In this document: one piece after another, positions 43,744 to 51,010 of the stretch
Layout of the letters: the number at the start of each line of letters is the position of its first letter
Position numbering within the stretch: position 1 is the first letter of the stretch
Assembly: GCA_900540305.1 (NCBI GenBank)
Contig: UQFL01000002.1
Location: 1-64,000, forward strand
From: an uncultured Oscillospiraceae bacterium
GTDB taxonomy: Bacteria; Bacillota; Clostridia; Oscillospirales; Acutalibacteraceae
DNA: 64,000 nucleotides
Direction of reading: 5' to 3'
Program-made: the position numbers and the translations under genes
Notes under the pieces: generated by a model
The model's database searches: none
Told to the model about the DNA's origin: nothing
Seen by the model: the letters and a program-made list of their open reading frames with translations, nothing else

Positions 43744-44271
43744 TTATTCCTCCCCGGTAATTCCCTTAATTTTATCTCTGAGTACTGCCGCATCCTCAAA
43801 TCTCTGCTCCTGAATTGCAAGTTTGAGGTCGTCCTTAAGCTGCTCAAGTGTATCTTTAGGCTTTTCCTGTGTTTCAGCCTTTTCCTCCTTATCGGGAACT
43901 TCGGAATAGGAAATATGTTTACCTACATGGCGTGTATTTCCGTGAAGCTTAACTATTGACGGTTCGAGCTTTGAAGCGAATTTATCATAACAATCAGCAC
44001 AGCCTACAAGACCGCTGTTAATAATATCGTTGAATGTTGAGCCGCAGCTTTCGCATCTGTCCACTCCCGAAAGAATGTTCATAGCCGGTATTCCTGCGCC
44101 GAGAAGATTTCCGAAAAAGCTGTCTGCAAAGAAGTTTTCGGGGCTGAACTCCTGCATAACTCCAAGCTCTTTTGCGCAGTCTGCGCAAAGGTGCATTTCG
44201 GTTACTTCTCCGTTGATATTCTGTTTAAAATAAGCAGTTGCTTCTTTCTGATTACAATGTTGACATTTCAT
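43744..44271 (-). CDS. mcsA: McsA, activator of the McsB arginine kinase
   Basis: A 175-residue zinc protein. It has two treble-clef-like Cys pairs at the start (MKCQHC ... HLCADC) and a second set in the middle (CESCGSTFND ... GCADCYDKF), then a UVR motif at the C-terminus (LEQLKDDLKLAIQEQRFEDAAVLRDKI, quoted in part). McsA binds McsB and switches it on and also helps regulate CtsR. It is 20 bp behind ctsR. The length fits the family. Confidence 0.95.
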   Translation of the reverse strand: MKCQHCNQKEATAYFKQNINGEVTEMHLCADCAKELGVMQEFSPENFFADSFFGNLLGAGIPAMNILSGVDRCESCGSTFNDIINSGLVGCADCYDKFASKLEPSIVKLHGNTRHVGKHISYSEVPDKEEKAETQEKPKDTLEQLKDDLKLAIQEQRFEDAAVLRDKIKGITGEE

Positions 44272-44291
44272 AATAAAGTCACCCTTTCATA

Positions 44292-44735
44292 TTAACCGAT
44301 ATAAGCAAGTAACATCTGTTTAAGCTGTCTTGCTCTTATCTCATTTTTCTGCTGGGCTGAAAGCCCTTTGAAGTTGCTGTCCGCAGTTGCTGCGGCAAGC
44401 ATTTTTGCGCTTTTTTCGTCGATTAAATTTTGATAATGAAGATTATAGATATTTGCTCTTGCAAAGCGTTCATCAACCGCATCTCCGATACTGTTTATAA
44501 GAGTTACGATTGCGGAATTTTTTGAATCTGCCCTTGTAATATATATGCAGCCTCCACCGCCTCTTCTGCTTTCAATTCTGTATCCCTGTTCAGGTGTGAA
44601 GCGTGAGGTTATAACATAATTTATCTGACTGGGTACACAGCCAAGCTGTGAAGCAAGGTCGTTTCTTTTTATTCTTATGGTTGAGTTATCATCGTCAAAC
44701 ATATCAAGAATCATATCGGCGATTACATCTGACAT
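44292..44735 (-). CDS. ctsR: Transcriptional repressor CtsR
   Basis: A 147-residue repressor of class III heat-shock genes. MSDVIADMILDMFDDD leads into a winged helix (IKRNDLASQLGCVPSQINYVI), and RFTPEQGYRIESRRGGGGCIYI is the conserved wing whose glycines sense heat. The start is ATG at 44735; a GTG two codons upstream (44741) is possible and the ribosome site does not decide. It leads the operon and its own promoter is covered by CtsR boxes, so it controls itself. Confidence 0.96.
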   Translation of the reverse strand: MSDVIADMILDMFDDDNSTIRIKRNDLASQLGCVPSQINYVITSRFTPEQGYRIESRRGGGGCIYITRADSKNSAIVTLINSIGDAVDERFARANIYNLHYQNLIDEKSAKMLAAATADSNFKGLSAQQKNEIRARQLKQMLLAYIG

Positions 44736-44801
44736 ATTCACTTTTTACTCACTTCCCTTTTTTCATATTAAGCCTTTTGTTTTGTCAAAGCGTTTAATTA
44801 C

Positions 44802-44828
44802 TTTTGACTTTGACTTTCCTTGACTTTC
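44802..44828 (-). promoter_or_regulatory. CtsR operator 1 (downstream of -10)
   Basis: On the minus strand AAAGTCAAGGAAAGTCAAAGTCAAA carries three GTCAA heptads (two with the 3-bp spacing of the CtsR box RGTCAAA-NAN-RGTCAAA). It lies just after the transcription start. Confidence 0.85.
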
Positions 44829-44835
44829 TGATTTA

Positions 44836-44864
44836 AGAATAGCACAAAGGTCAAAGAAAGTCAA
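44836..44864 (-). promoter_or_regulatory. Main promoter of the ctsR operon
   Basis: TTGACT (44859-44864), 17-bp spacer, TATTCT (44836-44841), minus strand. Both the -35 and the spacer lie within CtsR operator 2. Confidence 0.82.
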
Positions 44865-44866
44865 GG
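44846..44866. promoter_or_regulatory. CtsR operator 2 (over the -35)
   Basis: AAGGTCAAAGAAAGTCAAGG on the plus strand: heptads GGTCAAA and AGTCAAG with the standard 3-bp spacing. Confidence 0.88.
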
Positions 44867-44908
44867 GCTAATTTGAAAAATTTTGAAAAATATTTTTCAG
44901 CTATTTTT

Positions 44909-44930
44909 CCGCATAACTATGCGGTTTTTA
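44909..44930 (+). terminator. Isolated hairpin with T-run
   Basis: CCGCAT-AACT-ATGCGG then TTTTT on the plus strand. No rightward gene precedes it. It lies in the 332-bp gap 44742-45073 that also holds the CtsR sites, a perfect 14-bp palindrome GAAAAATATTTTTC (44885-44898) and A/T-rich DNA. Confidence 0.4.
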
Positions 44931-44979
44931 AGCAATTTTAGCATCACATTAAAAAATTTTTCAAAAAAATAATTCCCAT

Positions 44980-45022
44980 ATTTAAGAAAAAATATACCTA
45001 AAAGTCAAACTTTAAGGTCAAA
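44980..45022 (-). promoter_or_regulatory. Possible second promoter of the ctsR operon with GTCAAA heptads
   Basis: TTGACT (45003-45008), 17-bp spacer, TTAAAT (44980-44985), minus strand. Heptads AGTCAAA (45003-45009) and GGTCAAA (45016-45022) resemble CtsR half sites but are spaced 6 bp apart. Confidence 0.4.
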
Positions 45023-45055
45023 AAAATACGCCCGAAGGTCAAACCTTCGGGCGTA
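45019..45055 (-). terminator. Terminator of the 41-residue gene
   Basis: Perfect 13-bp stem TACGCCCGAAGGT/ACCTTCGGGCGTA around TTG (45027-45055), then seven T on the minus strand. Confidence 0.92.
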
Positions 45056-45073
45056 CCCTTCAATTACTTACAA

Positions 45074-45199
45074 TCAGCAACCGCAACCGCAGTCATTGCC
45101 GCCACAGCAATTGTTAAAACCACCGCAGAGGAGAAGGATTATGATAAGGATGATAATCCAAGAGCTTCCACCGCAACCATTGTTACAACCGCAACCCAT
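45074..45199 (-). CDS. 41-residue Gly/Cys-rich single-pass membrane peptide
   Basis: A small gene found by reading the minus strand. The product begins MGCGCNNGCGGSSW, has one hydrophobic helix (IIILIIILLL) and ends CGGFNNCCGGNDCGCGC; 10 of 41 residues are Cys and 11 are Gly. GGAGG lies 7 bases before the ATG, a strong terminator follows, and a CATAGTATG box with AC 16 bp upstream resembles a sigma-K promoter. It is similar in style to small hydrophobic or Gly-rich spore-coat peptides of the YjcZ type, but the Cys content is not typical of them. Function unknown. Confidence 0.8.
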   Translation of the reverse strand: MGCGCNNGCGGSSWIIILIIILLLCGGFNNCCGGNDCGCGC

Positions 45200-45227
45200 G
45201 ATCGTACCTCCCTTCGCTTTTCTAAAC

Positions 45228-45254
45228 CATACTATGAAAAACAAAGAGAAGTGT
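45228..45254 (-). promoter_or_regulatory. Sigma-K-like promoter of the 41-residue gene
   Basis: On the minus strand AC (45253-45254), 16-bp spacer, CATAGTATG (45228-45236). The arrangement and the CATAGTAT core equal those ahead of the collagen-like gene at 30217. Confidence 0.5.
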
Positions 45255-45262
45255 TACAAAAT

Positions 45263-45934
45263 TTAAATAACTATTCCACCGCTTACTGAAATATCCTGCC
45301 CTGTAATATATGATGACACGGCAAGATGAAAAACTGTTTCGGCTACATCGTTTTCAGAACCTAGTCGTTCAAGAGGAACTTCTTCTGCAAGTTCGCTTGG
45401 TGAAAACTGCGCATTCATTCTTGTATCTATAATTCCTGGAGAAACGCAGTTTACCGTTATACCGCTCGGCGCAAGTTCCTTAGCAAGCGCTTTTGTAAGC
45501 CCTATAACGCCTGCTTTACTCATTGAGTAGAGCGTTTCACAAGACGCACCGACTTCTCCCCACATAGAGGATATATTTATAATGGAGCCGCTGTGATTTC
45601 TGAGCATTAACTTTACAGCTTCCCTACAACAAAAGTAGACTGCCTTTGAATTAACGCTCATAACTTTATCCCAGTCGTTATAATCAGTATCATTTATCAT
45701 TTTGATAAGGCTTACCCCTGCATTATTCACAAGCACATCAAGTGAAGGAAGCTGAGAAAAAAGATTTTCAATATCCTCTGTTTTCCTCAAATCGCACTTA
45801 ATGGCAGTAACGCCGTCATAATCGGGCAAGGTTTCGTTATAGGTAATATATACATCAAAATCGTTTTCAGCAAATAACCTTGCAACAGCTTTTCCTATTC
45901 CTGTTGCACCGCCTGTAACAAGCACTTTTTTCAA
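45263..45934 (-). CDS. Short-chain dehydrogenase/reductase (FabG-like)
   Basis: A 223-residue NAD(P)-dependent oxidoreductase with TGGATGIGKAVA as cofactor loop, LDVLVNNAGVS, the catalytic Ser in NISSMWGE, YSMSKAG (Tyr-x3-Lys) and VSPGIIDTRM. The sequence is closest to 3-oxoacyl-ACP reductase FabG, but it is not beside other fab genes, so the true substrate is open. The start is TTG at 45934 (MKKVLVTGGA) behind GGCGGTG; a GTG at 45943 is possible but would lie within that ribosome site. Confidence 0.9.
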   Translation of the reverse strand: MKKVLVTGGATGIGKAVARLFAENDFDVYITYNETLPDYDGVTAIKCDLRKTEDIENLFSQLPSLDVLVNNAGVSLIKMINDTDYNDWDKVMSVNSKAVYFCCREAVKLMLRNHSGSIINISSMWGEVGASCETLYSMSKAGVIGLTKALAKELAPSGITVNCVSPGIIDTRMNAQFSPSELAEEVPLERLGSENDVAETVFHLAVSSYITGQDISVSGGIVI

Positions 45935-45970
45935 ATAAATCACCGCCGTTAGCTAATAGTATATAAAAAT

Positions 45971-45999
45971 ATATTATCACAGAAAGTTGTTTTTTTCAA
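45971..45999 (-). promoter_or_regulatory. Promoter of the SDR gene
   Basis: TTGAAA (45994-45999), 17-bp spacer, TAATAT (45971-45976), minus strand; it overlaps the opposing promoter at 45987. Confidence 0.6.
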
Positions 46000-46015
46000 A
46001 TATATATGGTATCAT
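45987..46015 (+). promoter_or_regulatory. Promoter of the unknown gene at 46047
   Basis: TTGTTT (45987-45992), 17-bp spacer, TATCAT (46010-46015). Overlaps the leftward SDR promoter, so the two may exclude each other. Confidence 0.6.
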
Positions 46016-46046
46016 TAATTTTATTAAATCGAAAATGGGTGATGAT

Positions 46047-46562
46047 ATGGAAAATATACCAAAGGATTTTGCAACAATTTCTGTTTATGTTGATAAGGAC
46101 GAAAATCTTATAGGAATTCCCTGCGGAGAAAGCGAGAAATACGGAATAGCTGATATTGATACAGTTATGCTGCTCAAAGCACCTTATGACGCTTCTCAGG
46201 TTGAAAACTTCATTGAGCAGGTTTTCGGCGCTTGCTATTCTAAAAAGCATAATGACGAAAGCCCCGTTTCAACCATTGAGAAATATACTAAGAAAAAAGG
46301 TTTTGTAAACGCTACGGCAGACCTCACTCTCATTTCACTCGTAAAAACAAAGGACAACTATTCAATTATGCCCACATTCAATGATTTTGAAAGAGGTCCT
46401 CTTTGCATTGACGATGACGAAAGAATAATAAACACCGTTTATAACGAGGGTGAGTTATTCGAGCAGATACACGATATAATTATGGTATATGTTAAGGCTA
46501 ACGCTTTTTACAAAGAAATGGCAGAAGCTGAAAACAGAAAAAATAATAACGGCTCAAACTAA
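46047..46562 (+). CDS. Cytoplasmic protein of unknown function
   Basis: A 171-residue soluble protein that I do not recognise, starting MENIPKDFATISVYVDKDENL. It is acidic, alternates beta-like and helical stretches, and has no membrane helix. FVNATADLTLISLVKTKDNYSIMPTFNDFERGPL may form the core. The start at 46047 follows GGGTGAT; the longer frame runs back into the promoter. A single gene with a strong terminator. Confidence 0.78.
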   Translation: MENIPKDFATISVYVDKDENLIGIPCGESEKYGIADIDTVMLLKAPYDASQVENFIEQVFGACYSKKHNDESPVSTIEKYTKKKGFVNATADLTLISLVKTKDNYSIMPTFNDFERGPLCIDDDERIINTVYNEGELFEQIHDIIMVYVKANAFYKEMAEAENRKNNNGSN

Positions 46563-46583
46563 ATAATAGCTAATATATAAACA

Positions 46584-46615
46584 AAGGGTTCGGCAAATGC
46601 CGAACCCTTATTTTT
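46584..46615. terminator. Bidirectional terminator
   Basis: Perfect stem AAGGGTTCGGCA/TGCCGAACCCTT with a two-base loop and T-run, between the unknown gene and the converging GH3 gene. Confidence 0.92.
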
Positions 46616-46619
46616 ACGA

Positions 46620-49079
46620 TTAAATTGATTTGAGAAGTGCGGGAAGTCTTGTAAGCGCTCCGCCGAGTCTCCAGAAAATCTTTGAAAATCCAACAAATGT
46701 TGACTTGTCATCGTTGAGCATCATAATAAGACCGTCTGCCATTTCGGGAGAGAATACACCCATGCTCATGGCAATAAAGTTTCTGATCGGAATCTGTGTT
46801 GCCATAGCTGCAAGCATTTTACCGTCACCGTTTGCATCAGAGCCCATTTTAGACATAATATTTTCAATAAGTCTGCAAATCTTGCCGCCCCACTTTGTGT
46901 GTCTTGCGTCATTGAGACAACAGTAAATATCAATCGGCTTTGACTTGTCAACTTCTCTTGCAGGAAGTTCCTGACCGTAAACAGCTGTCCACTGCTCATC
47001 AGTGATATTCTTAATATCAGCAGTATAATAAGCAGGAGCAGTCTCTCTGTAATCGGGAACAACAGCCTCAACAGTAGACTTAACATTTACTGTATCTGTA
47101 AGTTTAATATCACGGCTTGAAGCGCCAACCATAATTTCAAAATCGCCGCTTTCAACATGCCAGTCGCCGAGATTTACATTGTAGTAAGCAAAAGCTCTCT
47201 TTGAAAGCTCAAGAGTAACCTCTTTAGATTCGCCTGCTTTAAGGAATACTTTTGTAAATGCACGGAGCTCTTTTTTCGGGCGGAAGATTGTTGATTCCTT
47301 ATCGGCAACATAAACCTGAGCAATTTCAGCGCCGTCAACATCGCCTGTATTCTTAATAGTGAATGATACCTTTAATGTATCTGTATCATTGATTTCTTTA
47401 GCAGAAAGCTTTATGCCGCTGTATTCAAATGTGGTGTATGAAAGACCGTAACCGAACGGGAAAAGCACTTCTTTTTCAGCAGTGTCATAATAACGGTAGC
47501 CGATATAAACGCTTTCCTTATGCTCTGAAACAACAGGACCGCCGGGATAATTGCCGAAAGTCGGGTTATCATCAAATGTGAGCGGATATGTCTCTGCTGT
47601 TTTACCGCTCGGGTTAACCTTGCCTGTAAGGATATTTGCAACAGCACTGCCGCCTGCCTGACCACCGAGACCTGAATTGAGAAGAGCCTTAACCTCTGAA
47701 ATCCACGGAATGTAAACAACTGAACCGCCTGCAAGAACAACAACGGTGTTTTCGTTTGCCTTTGCGATTTCAGATACAAGATTGTTGTGGCTTGAAGGCA
47801 TATTGATATTCTCTCTGTCGTAGCCTTCGCCCTCAAATTCTTCTGTAAGACCAACAAAAACAAGAGCAACATCTGCTTTTGCGGCAACATTCTTAGCTTC
47901 TGAAACAAGCTGACTGTTGATTTCGTCCTTGCCCTTTTCATAGCCCTGAGCATATGTAACATCAACGCCGAGTTTTACAAGTTCATCATAAGCGTTATCA
48001 AGCTTTGTGGGGTTGATTACTGAAGAACCTGCGCCCTGGAAACGGGGAGCTTTTGCAAGTTCGCCGATAACTGCAACCTTTGCACCTGATTTAAGCGGAA
48101 GAATACCGCCCTCATTTTTAAGAAGCACCATTGAGCCTTCTGCAACCTTGCGGGCAATGCTGTGATGTGCTTCAATATCAAATTTAAATTCTTTTTCAAG
48201 TGCCGGCTTTGATTTGATGATAAGGTCAACAACATTGTCAACTCTCTTATCAAGCACATCTTCCTTGAGTGTGCCGTTATTAACAGCATCAATAATTCTC
48301 TGTGTATTGAGAGTACCTGATGACGGCATTTCAAGGTCTGTGCCGTTTTCAAGGCCAGGGATTCTGTCTACTGATGCGCCCCAGTCTGTGAGTACAAGAC
48401 CCTTGAAGCCCCACTCTTTTCTGAGTACCTGCTCCTGAAGCCAGTAATTCTGAGAAGCGTAAACACCGTTAATTCTGTTATATGAGTTCATAACAGTCCA
48501 AGGCTGAGCCTCTTTAACGGCAATTTCAAATGCAGGGAAATAAATTTCTCTGATTGTTCTTTCGTCAATAACCTCGTTGACAACCATACGGAAAGCTTCC
48601 TGCGAGTTGCAGGCAAAATGCTTTAATGAGTTGCCGATACCCTTTGACTGGCAGCCGTTGATGAGATTTGCGCTCATCTTACCTGCAAGGAGCGGATCCT
48701 CTGAGAAATATTCAAAGTTACGGCCGCAAACAGGTGAACGCTTGATATTTGTTCCGGGTCCGAGAATTACGGAAACCTTTTCCTGAAGGCATTCTTCTGC
48801 GAGAGCCTCGCCCTCTTCTCTGAGAAGATCTTCATCCCATGAGCAAGCAGAAGTTGCCGCAGGCGGCATACAGGTTGCAGGAACTGAATTTCCAAGGCCG
48901 ATACCGTCAGATGTTTTCTTATCCGTATTCTGCTTACGAAGTCCGTGAGGGCCATCCGTTACCATAATTTTGGGAAGGCCGAGTTCTTTAGCTTCTTCAA
49001 GATGCCAATAATCATATCCCGATACAAATTTTGCCTTTTGTTCAAGGCTCATTTTTTCAACGATTTCAGGATGCTTCAT
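46620..49079 (-). CDS. Beta-glucosidase (GH3)
   Basis: An 819-residue glycoside hydrolase family 3 enzyme. The TIM-like domain has DGPHGLRKQ near the start, SVILGPGTNIKRSPVCGRNFEYFSEDP, SLKHFACNSQE and the nucleophile Asp in GLVLTDWGAS. A second alpha/beta domain (VALVFVGLTEEFEGEGYDRE), a PA14-free linker, and a fibronectin-like domain (YADKES... RPKKELRAF) follow; the last 130 residues form an extra tail. No signal peptide: it likely cleaves imported beta-glucosides. The start at 49079 follows GGAGGAAAG. A single gene with its own promoter. Confidence 0.94.
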   Translation of the reverse strand: MKHPEIVEKMSLEQKAKFVSGYDYWHLEEAKELGLPKIMVTDGPHGLRKQNTDKKTSDGIGLGNSVPATCMPPAATSACSWDEDLLREEGEALAEECLQEKVSVILGPGTNIKRSPVCGRNFEYFSEDPLLAGKMSANLINGCQSKGIGNSLKHFACNSQEAFRMVVNEVIDERTIREIYFPAFEIAVKEAQPWTVMNSYNRINGVYASQNYWLQEQVLRKEWGFKGLVLTDWGASVDRIPGLENGTDLEMPSSGTLNTQRIIDAVNNGTLKEDVLDKRVDNVVDLIIKSKPALEKEFKFDIEAHHSIARKVAEGSMVLLKNEGGILPLKSGAKVAVIGELAKAPRFQGAGSSVINPTKLDNAYDELVKLGVDVTYAQGYEKGKDEINSQLVSEAKNVAAKADVALVFVGLTEEFEGEGYDRENINMPSSHNNLVSEIAKANENTVVVLAGGSVVYIPWISEVKALLNSGLGGQAGGSAVANILTGKVNPSGKTAETYPLTFDDNPTFGNYPGGPVVSEHKESVYIGYRYYDTAEKEVLFPFGYGLSYTTFEYSGIKLSAKEINDTDTLKVSFTIKNTGDVDGAEIAQVYVADKESTIFRPKKELRAFTKVFLKAGESKEVTLELSKRAFAYYNVNLGDWHVESGDFEIMVGASSRDIKLTDTVNVKSTVEAVVPDYRETAPAYYTADIKNITDEQWTAVYGQELPAREVDKSKPIDIYCCLNDARHTKWGGKICRLIENIMSKMGSDANGDGKMLAAMATQIPIRNFIAMSMGVFSPEMADGLIMMLNDDKSTFVGFSKIFWRLGGALTRLPALLKSI

Positions 49080-49145
49080 ATACTTTCCTCCATTACGCTG
49101 CGGAACTAAAAAAGCAAACAAAAATTCCGCAAAATATCACATACT

Positions 49146-49174
49146 ATTATATATTAAATAAAATCTATACACAA
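49146..49174 (-). promoter_or_regulatory. Promoter of the GH3 gene
   Basis: TTGTGT (49169-49174), 17-bp spacer, perfect TATAAT (49146-49151), minus strand. The leader contains the inverted repeat TGCGGAA (49099-49105)/TTCCGCA (49125-49131) upstream of the ribosome site. Confidence 0.75.
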
Positions 49175-49254
49175 GCGTTAAATGTGACATAAAAAATAAT
49201 TGTGCAATCTGCTGTAAAACTACACTTTTGTTTTGAAACATCCTACAAAAACAA

Positions 49255-49304
49255 AAAGAAAACCGCCGCTTTAAAACGACCTCAAAATCGCTAAAGCGGC
49301 GGTT
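49255..49304 (-). terminator. Terminator of the SCP2-domain gene
   Basis: 13-bp stem AACCGCCGCTTTA/TAAAGCGGCGGTT with an 18-base loop (49261-49304), then TTCTTTTTG on the minus strand. Confidence 0.8.
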
Positions 49305-49309
49305 ATTGT

Positions 49310-49642
49310 TTATTTTATATACTTAATAAGCTCGAGGGCTGCGCCTATATCGCCCTCAACTTTAAGCTTTCCTACCGTGAACGCAACAACAGGGTCAAGC
49401 TTGCCGTTCATAAGCTTAATAATATCTTTTCCGCTTGCAATAATAATTGCGTTGCGGTCATAATACTCATAAGGCTCAACATGAACCTGACCGTCTTTAA
49501 GTTCAACATAGAAAATACCGTGCGGGTCGCCCTCAACATTAAACTGAAACGCAAGCGTTCCCTTTACATCGCTGACATCAGTATCTGAGAACTTATCTCT
49601 TACTGCCTCCACAATTTTCTCATAAGTTAAAGCTGCTGCCAT
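49310..49642 (-). CDS. SCP2 sterol-transfer-domain protein
   Basis: A 110-residue soluble protein with the complete SCP-2 fold: FQFNVEGDPHGIFYVELKDGQV, a middle ANAIIIASGKDIIKLMNGKLDPVVAFTVGKLKVEGD-like stretch and a closing helix. SCP2 domains bind lipids or hydrophobic ligands; in bacteria the ligand is usually unknown. The start at 49642 has AGGAGG 7 bases upstream; the ATG at 49648 would be too close to it. A single gene. Confidence 0.9.
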   Translation of the reverse strand: MAAALTYEKIVEAVRDKFSDTDVSDVKGTLAFQFNVEGDPHGIFYVELKDGQVHVEPYEYYDRNAIIIASGKDIIKLMNGKLDPVVAFTVGKLKVEGDIGAALELIKYIK

Positions 49643-49721
49643 AATCATTCCTCCTATGCTTTATAAATAAATTTTAGCATACGGCAGACACATTTTCAAT
49701 TGTGTAATAGATACAAAATTT

Positions 49722-50075
49722 TTACTTATCTTTTGAACGCGCAATCATAGACACAATCAGTCCCGACATCATTGCAACTGTTACACCGCCTGCGCAGGCT
49801 GACAGTCCGCCAGTTATAATGCCGATAAATCCGTTTTCACGCACAGCCTCTTTAACTCCGTTTGCAAGCGTATTTCCGAAACCTGTAAGAGGAATTGTAG
49901 CGCCTGCCCCTGCAAATTCTACAAGCTTATCGTAAATGCCGAGACCGCCGAGCAAAACGCCGAGACAAACAAAAGTTACAAGAATTCTTGCAGGTGTCAG
50001 CTTTGTTACATCTATAAGAAGCTGACCTATAACACAGATAAGACCGCCGACTATAAAAGCTTTAAGAAATATCAT
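49722..50075 (-). CDS. spoVAE: Stage V sporulation protein AE (SpoVAEb type)
   Basis: A 117-residue inner spore membrane protein with three membrane segments, beginning FLKAFIVGGLICVIGQLLID, with the conserved GAGATIPLTGFGNTLANGV. SpoVA proteins form the channel for dipicolinic acid in spores. Its normal operon mate spoVAD is not here and spoVAC lies nearby on the other strand. The AGGTGA ribosome site lies in the arm of the preceding terminator. Confidence 0.93.
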   Translation of the reverse strand: MIFLKAFIVGGLICVIGQLLIDVTKLTPARILVTFVCLGVLLGGLGIYDKLVEFAGAGATIPLTGFGNTLANGVKEAVRENGFIGIITGGLSACAGGVTVAMMSGLIVSMIARSKDK

Positions 50076-50079
50076 AAAA

Positions 50080-50117
50080 AATCACCTGATATAGTTTTTT
50101 GCCATATCGGGTGATTT
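50080..50117 (-). terminator. Terminator of the ABC ATPase gene, overlapping the spoVAE ribosome site
   Basis: Stem AAATCACCCGATAT/ATATCAGGTGATTT around a short loop, then T-run (minus strand). The 3' arm holds AGGTGA, the presumed ribosome site of spoVAE. Confidence 0.82.
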
Positions 50118-50137
50118 ATACCATTAAATATTAAATT

Positions 50138-50884
50138 TTAACCGAGGTCGATGGGATTTCTGTTATCCTTTTTAGATTCTCTGCCGTATTTCTCTTCAAA
50201 ACCTGGATTGATATAGTCCTCTACAACTTTACCGTCCCTAATACGGATAACTCTTTCCGCCTGTTCTGCAATCTCATTATCGTGGGTAATTACGATAACC
50301 GTTCTGCCCTCGTCTTTAAGATTGTGGAGAATCTGCATAACATCTTTGGTTGAGCGTGTATCAAGGTTTCCTGTTGGCTCATCGGCAAGGATTACGGGCG
50401 GCGCTGCGGCAATAGCTCTTGCAACGGCAACTCTCTGCTGCTGACCGCCTGAAAGTGCTGCAGGAAGATGATGCATTCTTGTTCCGAGACCTACTTTTTC
50501 AAGCGCTGCTTTTGAAAGCTCGTGCCTTTCAGCCTTGGGAACACCTCTGTAAACAAGAGGAAGCTCAACATTTTCAATAGCATTGAGCGAAGAAATAAGG
50601 TTAAAGCCCTGGAAAATAAAGCCTATCTGCTTATTTCTTATCTCACTCATTTCATCGTCTGTTAAATCGTCTACAAGTTTGCCGTTGATATAGTACTCGC
50701 CTTTTGTGGGGGTATCAAGCAAGCCGAGCATATTCATAAGAGTTGATTTACCTGAACCTGACTGACCAATGATTGCTACAAATTCGCCCTCATCGATAGT
50801 TATAGATACACCGTCAAGCGCATTAACCTGGTTTTCACCGGGATTATAAATTTTATATACGTCTCTTACTTCAATAAGATGCAC
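50138..50884 (-). CDS. ABC transporter ATP-binding protein (MacB/LolD-type), orphan
   Basis: A 248-residue ATPase with Walker A GQSGSGKST, the FtsE/MacB-type Q-loop FIFQGFNLISSLNAIENVELPL, signature LSGGQQQRVAVARA, Walker B VILADEPTGNLDT and HDNEIAEQAER. This class works with FtsX/MacB permeases that export or transmit mechanical force, but no permease gene is adjacent. The start is GTG at 50884 behind AAAGGG (8 bases). It lies between the two spoVA genes, apparently by chance. Confidence 0.92.
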   Translation of the reverse strand: MHLIEVRDVYKIYNPGENQVNALDGVSITIDEGEFVAIIGQSGSGKSTLMNMLGLLDTPTKGEYYINGKLVDDLTDDEMSEIRNKQIGFIFQGFNLISSLNAIENVELPLVYRGVPKAERHELSKAALEKVGLGTRMHHLPAALSGGQQQRVAVARAIAAAPPVILADEPTGNLDTRSTKDVMQILHNLKDEGRTVIVITHDNEIAEQAERVIRIRDGKVVEDYINPGFEEKYGRESKKDNRNPIDLG

Positions 50885-51010
50885 AATATTCACCCTTTAC
50901 AATTTGTATATTAAGATATTACAGATAATTATATAATTTGTCAAGTGATTTGCATAATTATTTAAAAATGTTAAACAATATTTAATAGTATTTTAAAAAA
51001 AGGTGATTAT

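Noticed and set aside
50942..51000. Sigma-G promoter ahead of spoVAC
   Set aside because: TGCATA fits the -35, but nothing at the right distance matches CATAnTA well enough to annotate.
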